DNA of 7,653 nt, taken from assembly GCA_015232795.1 (NCBI GenBank), contig JADFYX010000105.1, positions 1 through 7,653 of the forward strand, in the 5' to 3' direction. A program made the translations under genes and the position numbers. Below, piece after piece: positions 1 to 5,956 of the stretch; position 1 is the stretch's first letter; each line of letters opens with the position of its first letter. The DNA comes from Magnetococcales bacterium. Lineage in GTDB: Bacteria > Pseudomonadota > Magnetococcia > Magnetococcales > JADFYX01. The notes under the pieces are model-generated. The model saw only the letters and a list, made by a program, of their open reading frames with translations, ran no database searches and was not told the origin of the DNA.

Positions 1-1
1 T

Positions 2-2605
2 ATATCTGGGTTTTTACTATTCAGCCGGGGTAAAACTCTGCAATTTTGGGATAGATTGGCAGCCCTACCCATGTTGGCAGTGGTGACGGTTCTCCTCTCT
101 TCTCTGTTAGCCAATGACAGTGTGCCATCATTTTTACCTGCTGGTCCTGGTGGAGTGGTTGGGTATATGAGTGCTCAGGCTTTAATACAGACTATCGGTT
201 TGTGGGGTAGTCTGATTTTATTGGTTCCTCTGGGTATTCTTGCCCTAATGGTTTTGAGCCGTTTTTCCATTATAGATTTCTTAGAAAAGAGTCAAGCTAG
301 CCGTAAAGAGCGCAAGGAGGCAGCAGCCAAGCTTGCAGAAGCTGAGGAGCCTATTGTCGTTGAAAACATTGAGCCACAAGAAGAAAAACTACCTACAGCT
401 GAGATAGTAACAAATACAGCCCGTAGTGTATTTGATGTTATTGCTATTATTCCTGCTGTTGTGCAGCGTTTTATCAGTAAATTAATTCAAAAAAGCTTTA
501 GAAGACAGCTTGATTGGATGACACCAATGGCTGCTGATCCAGTTTTAGAAGGCTCCGGTGTGCGGGTAGAGCCAGAGATGGATTTCAGTGAACAGTTGCA
601 TTCTGAACCGACCATGGAGTCCCAACTAGACGACCCTATTTTGCCAGATGCTCCTTATGTGGCTGAAATAGAAAAAATTGATATCTCTGATATGGATGAG
701 GTTGAAGAAGAAGAGGAGGAGCTTTTTGCAGAGGCTGATGATGAGGATATTCCCCCTCAGATGGATACTATCATAGAGCCTGTTGTAGTTGATGCCGAAG
801 AAGACGATGCTGAAGAAGATGAGGAGTATGAGGAAGAAAGCTTTGCGCCAGAAGTAGAAGTGATTGAAGAGGATGAGGAGCCTATTGTTGCTCCAACTCT
901 TGCAACTGTGCCTACTCCCAACTTAGCCCCATTAAAGATTGAGCCAGAGTTTGCTGAAGATAATGATGAAGAGTTTGCTGATGAGGGGCCAATTCCTCCC
1001 ATGGAGATTCCTGTCAATATGCCCAAGCCCATGGCGCAAACTCCATCCAGTGGCACATTAGAGTCTGAGGAAGAGGCCGCAAAGCAGGATATGCCTCTGC
1101 CCTCTTTGGATATGCTTACAGAACCACCGTTGACAAGACAAGGCCCAGGCCAAGAAGAGTTGAGCGTAATGGCTCGACTTTTAGAGCAAAAACTGGCTGA
1201 TTTTAAAATTAAGGGCCAGATTATAGATGTGATGCCGGGACCAGTGGTAACCACCTTTGAGCTAGATCCGGCCCCTGGTTTACGGGCCTCTAAAGTTGTG
1301 ACTATCTCCGACGATTTGGCTCGTTCCATATCTGCTGAATCTGTCCGTGTTGTTGGTAATGTTCCTGGTAAAACGGTGATTGGAATTGAGTTGCCCAACG
1401 AAATAAGGGCGACGGTTTATCTGCGTGAGGTGTTGCAATCAGAAGGATTTGAAAAAATCAATCATCCGTTGGGTGTGGCTTTGGGATCGGACATCAACGG
1501 TGTACCTTTTTCTGCCAATCTAGCTAAAATGCCGCATCTTTTGGTTGCTGGTACAACAGGTTCTGGTAAATCGGTTGCAGTAAACGCCATGATTTGCTCT
1601 ATCTTGTTTAATGCAAGACCTGATGAAGTGCGTTTTTTAATGATTGACCCCAAAATGTTGGAATTGTCAATCTATGAAGGCATACCCCATCTTTTGGCAC
1701 CTGTGGTAACAGATGTTCATAAGGCAGCAAATCTTTTAAAATGGGCTGTTGCCGAGATGGAAGAACGCTACCGTTTGATGTCTGAACTTGGGGTGCGGAA
1801 TTTAGTCGGGTTTAACCAAAAAATAGAACGTTGTATAGCCAAAGGCGAGCAGCCCACAAGGCGGGTAAAAGTTGGCTTTGATCCTGAAACAGGGGCACCA
1901 GTTGAGCAGGATGAGCCAATAGCCTTGGAGAAAAAGCCGTTGATCGTCATTGTTATTGACGAGTTAGCCGACTTGATGATTCAGGTAGGTAAAGAGGTGG
2001 AGCCAGCTATCGCCCGTTTGGCACAGATGGCAAGGGCAGCAGGTTTGCATCTTGTTATCGCAACGCAGAGACCGTCGGTAGATGTTATTACAGGCTTGAT
2101 TAAAGCCAACTTTCCCACAAGATTGGCTTTCCAGGTATCATCAAAAATCGACTCCAGAACAATTCTCGACTCCATGGGTGCAGAACGTCTGCTAGGTATG
2201 GGTGATGGTCTCTACCTACCACCGGGCACATCCATATTAAAAAGAATTCACGCCCCATTCGTCTCTGATGAAGAGGTGAACGATTTAGTAAAATACCTAA
2301 AAACCACTGGCACACCACAATACAATTCAGAAGTATTAGTAGCCAGAAGTGAAGAAGATAGTACCCCAGATCTACCTGCTAGTGATCCACAGTCAGACGA
2401 TTATGACGAACTATACGACCAAGCGGCAGCGGTAGTAGTAAAAGCTGGTAAAGTAAGCACCAGCATGGTGCAGCGTCACTTTAAAATAGGCTATAACCGT
2501 GCAGCAAGAATGGTAGAACGCATGGAAGCAGATGGTCTGATATCCGCTGCCAACGGTGCCGGAAAACGTGAAGTATTAGCACCTGATTCCGGTGATTTTG
2601 GTTAA
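2..2605 (+). CDS. ftsK: DNA translocase FtsK, 5' truncated by the window edge
   Basis: FtsK is a membrane-anchored, septum-located hexameric ATPase that pumps double-stranded DNA towards the terminus, activates XerCD recombination at dif and assists topoisomerase IV. The frame is open from position 2 with no stop, and the residues before the first possible start (TTG at 56) continue naturally into a membrane segment, so the true start is upstream. Visible in order: the last two transmembrane helices of the N-terminal domain (about 50-120 and 175-295); a long linker (about 300-1120) very rich in Glu/Asp; the motor alpha/beta domains from about 1124; Walker A GTTGSGKS at 1550-1573; Walker B LIVIVIDELAD at 1940-1972; the LVIATQRPSVDVITG segment near 2050-2097; and the C-terminal winged-helix gamma domain (about 2396-2585), which in the family reads KOPS sites and contacts XerD. 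The TAA stop is at 2603-2605. All motor motifs look intact. Identification is secure; only the N-terminus is missing. Confidence 0.97.
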   Translation: MSGFLLFSRGKTLQFWDRLAALPMLAVVTVLLSSLLANDSVPSFLPAGPGGVVGYMSAQALIQTIGLWGSLILLVPLGILALMVLSRFSIIDFLEKSQASRKERKEAAAKLAEAEEPIVVENIEPQEEKLPTAEIVTNTARSVFDVIAIIPAVVQRFISKLIQKSFRRQLDWMTPMAADPVLEGSGVRVEPEMDFSEQLHSEPTMESQLDDPILPDAPYVAEIEKIDISDMDEVEEEEEELFAEADDEDIPPQMDTIIEPVVVDAEEDDAEEDEEYEEESFAPEVEVIEEDEEPIVAPTLATVPTPNLAPLKIEPEFAEDNDEEFADEGPIPPMEIPVNMPKPMAQTPSSGTLESEEEAAKQDMPLPSLDMLTEPPLTRQGPGQEELSVMARLLEQKLADFKIKGQIIDVMPGPVVTTFELDPAPGLRASKVVTISDDLARSISAESVRVVGNVPGKTVIGIELPNEIRATVYLREVLQSEGFEKINHPLGVALGSDINGVPFSANLAKMPHLLVAGTTGSGKSVAVNAMICSILFNARPDEVRFLMIDPKMLELSIYEGIPHLLAPVVTDVHKAANLLKWAVAEMEERYRLMSELGVRNLVGFNQKIERCIAKGEQPTRRVKVGFDPETGAPVEQDEPIALEKKPLIVIVIDELADLMIQVGKEVEPAIARLAQMARAAGLHLVIATQRPSVDVITGLIKANFPTRLAFQVSSKIDSRTILDSMGAERLLGMGDGLYLPPGTSILKRIHAPFVSDEEVNDLVKYLKTTGTPQYNSEVLVARSEEDSTPDLPASDPQSDDYDELYDQAAAVVVKAGKVSTSMVQRHFKIGYNRAARMVERMEADGLISAANGAGKREVLAPDSGDFG

Positions 2606-2610
2606 GCCCT

Positions 2611-2750
2611 TATTAGTGCTGGTCCAGGGGAATCATTCCCCTGATGGGTTTTGGCGAAGCCCAAGGTTTTGCTTTTGTTTGTAATTTTAAAAGCGTGGGG
2701 GTTTGGGGCCTGCAATGCCTCCCAAGGTTTTGCCTTTTTGTAACGTTTCA
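2611..2750. repeat. Left copy of a compound palindromic intergenic repeat
   Basis: This stretch begins 5 bases after the ftsK stop and consists of two related hairpin modules in tandem. Each has the form GGGTTTTGG...CCCAAGGTTTTGCC: the first ends near 2672, and the second runs about 2695-2736. It is preceded by a separate palindrome at 2625-2643. Its reverse complement aligns along nearly its whole length with 3459-3607: outer TATTA (2611) matches TAATA (3603-3607 on the plus strand), GGTCCAGGGGA matches GGTCAAGGGAG, and CCTCCCAAGGTTTTGCC matches CCTCCCAAGGTTCTGCC. The stems differ in sequence but conserve pairing, as expected for a REP/BIME- or MITE-like dispersed element. No coding potential is visible. 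The inner boundary (about 2740-2750) is approximate. Confidence 0.75.
2625..2643. terminator. Perfect hairpin just after ftsK, possible terminator or mRNA-end stabiliser
   Basis: A perfect 19-base palindrome (CAGGGGAAT / ATTCCCCTG around a central C) starts 20 bases after the ftsK stop codon. It is followed by ATGGGTTTTGG, not a clean T-run, so it is a poor textbook intrinsic terminator. As the outer stem of the repeat it could still slow polymerase or protect the ftsK mRNA 3' end. Being palindromic, it would act in both directions. The structure is directly visible; the function is inferred. Confidence 0.35.
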
Positions 2751-2754
2751 TTTT

Positions 2755-2782
2755 TTCACAAGCTCTGAGATGACTATATAAT
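2755..2782 (+). promoter_or_regulatory. Sigma70-type promoter for the cysteine-cluster gene
   Basis: TTCACA (2755-2760, five of six matches to the -35 consensus) is separated by 16 bases from a perfect TATAAT (2777-2782). Initiation about 7 bases later would give a leader of only about 20-25 bases before the ATG at 2812. It lies at the inner edge of the left repeat, so the gene appears to have its own promoter and need not depend on read-through from ftsK. Confidence 0.55.
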
Positions 2783-2811
2783 CAACCTTAGAATCTATTT
2801 TTGGATTATCC

Positions 2812-3390
2812 ATGAGTAACCCTATAATGAAGGAAAGTCTTGTCCCAGGTAGGAATTGTGGTGCATGCACAATGTGCTGTATTGATCTCACGATAGATAC
2901 GCCAGAACTTAAGAAACTTTCTGGAAAAGAGTGTGAACATTGTACCGATAATGAAGGATGTAACATCTACTCTAACCGCCCAACAGTATGCAGGGATTGG
3001 AACTGCCTTTGGATGATAAAGGATGCCTTTGGAGAAGAGTGGAGACCTGATAGAAGTGGTCTGCTTTTGAATTTCATGGTGGGTAGAGACGGTATCCCTG
3101 ATTCGTATAATAGCCAGGATGTCATTGATATTAGGATCATCCACACATACGGACTTGTGAAATCTCTTAAATTCCTCGATTTTGTCTGTAACTTTATTGA
3201 TGGTGGGGTTCCAATTTTGATATCCATCTCCGGTGGACCTGGATATGCTGCAAGTAAGGTGTTTCTAAATGATGGCATGGCCGACGCTGTTAAGAGTAGA
3301 GATATTGAAGGAGTCACCAAGGAGTTGCAAAAAGCTATACAAGCAGCAATCGACCATCCGAAAAAGAGAGTTGAGATAGGTGGGGAGTGA
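2812..3390 (+). CDS. Cysteine-cluster protein, YkgJ/UPF0153 (CxxCxxCC) family-like
   Basis: A 192-residue soluble protein with no signal peptide or membrane helix visible. The N-terminal third carries a dense cysteine pattern: C16-x2-C19-x2-C22-C23, then C41-x2-C44-x5-C50, and C60 and C65 around the phrase CNIYSNRPTVCRDWNC. This is the signature of the YkgJ-type zinc/iron-chelating family (PF03692-like); such proteins are presumed to bind Zn or an Fe-S cluster and their biochemical role is largely unknown. The remaining ~125 residues carry no motif I recognise. ATG 2812 is the first start after an in-frame TAA at 2779-2781; its ribosome-binding site is weak (only GGA at 2803-2805), and M6 (2827) is the alternative. 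Eight of nine arginine codons are AGA/AGG, unlike the CGN-rich parC sample next door, and inverted repeats flank the gene, both suggesting acquisition. It converges with parC. Family call fairly good; function unknown. Confidence 0.8.
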   Translation: MSNPIMKESLVPGRNCGACTMCCIDLTIDTPELKKLSGKECEHCTDNEGCNIYSNRPTVCRDWNCLWMIKDAFGEEWRPDRSGLLLNFMVGRDGIPDSYNSQDVIDIRIIHTYGLVKSLKFLDFVCNFIDGGVPILISISGGPGYAASKVFLNDGMADAVKSRDIEGVTKELQKAIQAAIDHPKKRVEIGGE

Positions 3391-3458
3391 AAATTTTTTA
3401 ATCACCGTCCTTATCAATTAACCACATCAGTTTGAAAAGGGGAGGGTCCATACCATCA

Positions 3459-3558
3459 CTTTTGAATGCAAAGGCTTAAAGGCAGAACCTTGGGAGGCCT
3501 TGCAGGCCCCCAAACCCCCGCGCTTTTGAATGCAAAGGCTTAAAGGCAGAATCTTGGG
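3459..3558. repeat. 36-base direct repeat, two copies 64 bases apart
   Basis: Positions 3459-3494 and 3523-3558 both start CTTTTGAATGCAAAGGCTTA and end AGGCAGAA(C/T)CTTGGG. They match at 35 of 36 positions; the single difference is C at 3488 versus T at 3552. This is the tandem module of the compound repeat. The left element has the corresponding module twice as well (CCCAAGGTTTTGC at 2660-2672 and 2722-2734), but far more diverged, so the right element looks recently homogenised or duplicated. Confidence 0.85.
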
Positions 3559-3573
3559 CGTTGCCCAAACCCA

Positions 3574-3594
3574 CAAGGGAGATAATCTCCCTTG
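3574..3594. terminator. Perfect hairpin between convergent genes, possible bidirectional terminator
   Basis: CAAGGGAGA (3574-3582) pairs perfectly with TCTCCCTTG (3586-3594) around a TAA loop. It lies between the 3' ends of the cysteine-cluster gene and parC. On the plus strand a T7 run follows only at 3614-3620, 19 bases away, and on the minus strand the next bases are TGGGTTTGGG, so neither side is a classical intrinsic terminator. Location favours a role at transcript ends; this is inferred. Confidence 0.35.
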
Positions 3595-3677
3595 ACCCAT
3601 GATAATACAAGCGTTTTTTTGTCTTTTGTAATTTATAATTTTTGACGACTATAACTCAATTATTTAGAAAATTTCAG

Positions 3678-5942
3678 CTAAAAAAGCTCACCCGTATAAC
3701 CCTTGCCCGCTACCAAAATCGAGGCTCCGGTTTCTGCAAAAACTGCTCCGCTTAAAAAGCCGTGGGGTAGCATTCTGCCTTTGGATGCTCTTGTACCGCG
3801 CCAGTTGTCTAGCTCGGTAATGTGGCGTTTGCGTTTGCCGGAATCTAGGGTTAGGCCGTCTTCCATGTTAAATGTAGTGGCGTCTACTAGTAGTTCGTCT
3901 TTGCTCAGGCGTTGTATGCGTACGCCTTTGCCTTTGGAGAGTTGGGGATATTCATCTAATGTGCTTATTAACAACAGACGACCACGGCTAATTGATGCGA
4001 CTAAATTACCTTTTACCGGGTGTAGATGGATTGGGTAGTCTTGTGGTTTTTTAAATGATATGGCCTGTTTTCCAGAGCGGTGGTTGGTTACCAAATCGGC
4101 CCCTTTAATGCGAAATCCTTGTCCCAAGCGAGTGACGACAAAATACTCTTGCTCCGGTTTTATCTCCATGGCCCAGAACACCTGATCACCACCCTCAATA
4201 TCAAATGTAACTGTTAGTGGCTCGCCAAATCCCTTTCCTGATGGTAGCTTGTCCGCCAAAATGGAAAATGATTTACCCGATGTGCTAACAAAGGTGATGG
4301 TCTCTGTGGTGTGGGATTTTACCGCTCTTAATAGCTCATCATCACCCTTAAAACGAATTTTATCTAGCTGCTCTTGGTCTTCATGGCCTCTTATGGTTTT
4401 CACCCAACCACGGCGAGAGAGAATAATTGTGATAGGCTCCCTCTGTACCAGATCTTCCGGTTTTATGGATATAGCTTCGGGAGTTCCTGCCAATGTTGTA
4501 CGACGCTCGTCGGTAAACTCTTTTTTGGTATTTCTAAGCTCTTTTTTAATCTCCCGCCACATAATTTTTTCGCTGGCTAACAAAGAACGCAGATACTCGG
4601 CTCGGCTCTCTTTATCTTCAATCTCTTTGCGAATGCTGATCTCTTCTAACTTGCGAAGATTACGCAGACGCATGTTGAGAATTGCTTCGGCCTGGTCATA
4701 ATCCAGACCGAAACGTTCCATAAGAACTGGCCTCGGCTCATCATGCTCTTTTATTATGGCAATAACCTCATCAATGTTCAGATGGACTATTAAATAGGCT
4801 GCCAATAAATGCAGTCGTTCACCAATTTTTTTCAGCTCATGCTGGGCGCGACGGGTGTGGATGATAAAGCGATGGCTTAACCAGGCATTCAACAACCCTT
4901 TTAAATCCATTACTTCCGGGCGGGTTTCAGCAGTGATGACATTTAAATTTATGTTAAACCTCGTCTCCATGTCGGAGTTTTTAAACAGATAGGCCATAAC
5001 CATATCAGGGTCTAGCCTGCTGGAGCGGGGTTCTAATACAATGCGGATATCCTCGTCTGATTCGTCACGGATATCGGTTAAAAATGGCGATTTTTTGTCA
5101 ATAATAAGCTGTGCAACTCGCTCTATCAGACGGGATTTTTGTACCTGATAGGGAATTTCGGTGATGATAATACGCCACAGACCATGTTTTAACTCCTCTT
5201 TGTGCCATCTTGCCCTAAGACGTACACTGCCGCGGCCTGTCTCATAAACTTGCTGCCGTTCTGATTTGCTAGAAACAAGAACCCCGCCTGTGGGAAAGTC
5301 CGGTCCCGGCATAACCTCTAAAAGATCGCCAATGCTACAATTTGGGCGTTCAACTAAAATAATAGACGCATCAATTATCTCCCCAACATTATGGGGGGGA
5401 ATTGATGTGGACATACCAACAGCTATACCAGAAGAGCCATTAGCTAAGAGGTTGGGAAAACGGGATGGCAGAACTGCTGGCTCTAACATCGAACCATCGT
5501 AAGTATCGATAAAATCAACAGTATCGTGTTCTAGATCTTCCAGCATTGCCCACGCTACTTTGGTGAGTCGGGCTTCGGTATAACGCATGGCAGCAGCACC
5601 ATCGCCGTCAATATTGCCAAAGTTACCCTGACCATCTACCAGGGGATAACGTGAGGCAAAATCCTGGGCAAGACGGACCATGGCATCATATGCTGCTTGG
5701 TCGCCGTGGGGATGGAACTTACCAATTACATCACCCACAACCCTTGCCGATTTTTTTGGCGGGGTTGTCGGTTCCAGACGTAAGGCACGCATAGCGTATA
5801 AAATACGCCGATGCACTGGTTTTAACCCATCCCTAACATCAGGCAAGGAGCGACTGATGATAGTAGAGAGGGCGTAGGCTAGATAGCGGTTTTCAAGCTC
5901 AAACCGCAGGGGAGTCTCCTCAATAATGGCATTATCAGCCAT
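3678..5942 (-). CDS. parC: DNA topoisomerase IV subunit A
   Basis: ParC is the DNA-cleaving subunit of topoisomerase IV, which with ParE decatenates daughter chromosomes and relaxes supercoils. The protein has 754 residues, the usual ParC length (E. coli ParC is 752). The N-terminal breakage-reunion domain (about 10-470) includes SLPDVRDGLKPVHRRILYAM (32-51), the quinolone-region helix HPHGDQAAYDAMVRLAQDF (77-95), and AAAMRYTEARL with catalytic Tyr121. A charged coiled coil (about 430-480) leads into a C-terminal beta-pinwheel-like region (about 490-754). I see no GyrA-box QRRGGKG-type motif, which supports ParC over GyrA. Residue 82 is Gln where E. coli ParC has Ser80, and residue 86 is Asp where E. 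coli has Glu84. The ATG shares its A with the recA TAA (sequence TAATG), so translation is probably coupled to recA. No parE is visible nearby. TAG stop at 3678-3680. Confidence 0.96.
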   Translation of the reverse strand: MADNAIIEETPLRFELENRYLAYALSTIISRSLPDVRDGLKPVHRRILYAMRALRLEPTTPPKKSARVVGDVIGKFHPHGDQAAYDAMVRLAQDFASRYPLVDGQGNFGNIDGDGAAAMRYTEARLTKVAWAMLEDLEHDTVDFIDTYDGSMLEPAVLPSRFPNLLANGSSGIAVGMSTSIPPHNVGEIIDASIILVERPNCSIGDLLEVMPGPDFPTGGVLVSSKSERQQVYETGRGSVRLRARWHKEELKHGLWRIIITEIPYQVQKSRLIERVAQLIIDKKSPFLTDIRDESDEDIRIVLEPRSSRLDPDMVMAYLFKNSDMETRFNINLNVITAETRPEVMDLKGLLNAWLSHRFIIHTRRAQHELKKIGERLHLLAAYLIVHLNIDEVIAIIKEHDEPRPVLMERFGLDYDQAEAILNMRLRNLRKLEEISIRKEIEDKESRAEYLRSLLASEKIMWREIKKELRNTKKEFTDERRTTLAGTPEAISIKPEDLVQREPITIILSRRGWVKTIRGHEDQEQLDKIRFKGDDELLRAVKSHTTETITFVSTSGKSFSILADKLPSGKGFGEPLTVTFDIEGGDQVFWAMEIKPEQEYFVVTRLGQGFRIKGADLVTNHRSGKQAISFKKPQDYPIHLHPVKGNLVASISRGRLLLISTLDEYPQLSKGKGVRIQRLSKDELLVDATTFNMEDGLTLDSGKRKRHITELDNWRGTRASKGRMLPHGFLSGAVFAETGASILVAGKGYTGELF

Positions 5943-5956
5943 TATTTGCCACTCTC
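5940..5956 (-). promoter_or_regulatory. recA stop / parC start overlap with upstream ribosome-binding site
   Basis: Read on the minus strand, the end of recA is GAGAGTGGCAAATAATG: a weak GAGAG ribosome-binding core, a 9-base spacer, then TAATG, in which the TAA of recA and the ATG of parC share one base. This arrangement favours termination-reinitiation, which would tie ParC output to recA translation. I see no room for a separate ribosome-binding site elsewhere, though a promoter inside recA cannot be excluded. Confidence 0.7.

Larger units (their letters stand above)
3459..3607. repeat. Right copy of the compound repeat, inverted relative to the left copy
   Basis: It occupies most of the 287-bp gap between the convergent ends of the cysteine-cluster gene and parC. 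Read on the minus strand it follows the same order as the left copy: outer TATTA, a 21-base palindrome (3574-3594), a GGGTTTGGGC hairpin, AAAAGCG, a GGGGGTTTGGGGG hairpin, and CCTCCCAAGGTTCTGCC. Internal hairpins are TTGGGC/GCCCAA with a GTT loop (3554-3568) and an imperfect TTGGGAGGCC / GGCCCCCAA stem (3490-3513). Stem bases differ from the left copy but pairing is kept, indicating an old, structurally constrained duplication. The rest of the gap (3391-3458 and 3608-3677) is AT-rich with nothing I can assign. Confidence 0.75.

Noticed and set aside
757..1398. A 213-codon serine-rich open frame on the minus strand inside ftsK
   Set aside because: It is the antisense shadow of the Glu/Asp-rich linker (GAA/GAG/GAT codons read backwards give Ser-rich protein); ftsK motifs are intact on the other strand.
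2806..3320. Two minus-strand open frames opposite the cysteine-cluster gene
   Set aside because: The plus-strand frame has a coherent cysteine motif, a promoter and a start; the antisense frames have neither a recognisable motif nor a ribosome-binding site.
3459..3558. A CRISPR array suggested by the 36-base direct repeat
   Set aside because: Only two units; the 28-base spacer is itself part of the inverted element shared with the left copy, and no cas gene is nearby.
2611..3607. A classical insertion sequence or composite transposon
   Set aside because: No transposase-like frame, no clean terminal inverted repeats with duplicated target bases, and the only gene present is a cysteine-cluster protein.
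3667..3690. A terminator formed by AGCTAAAAAAGCT at the parC 3' end
   Set aside because: The stem is at most 4-5 bp, overlaps the coding end of parC and lacks a GC-rich core.
4249..4701. A 150-codon plus-strand open frame inside parC
   Set aside because: Low-complexity Ser/Arg/Leu product with no family resemblance, antisense to the charged coiled-coil region of a clearly intact parC.
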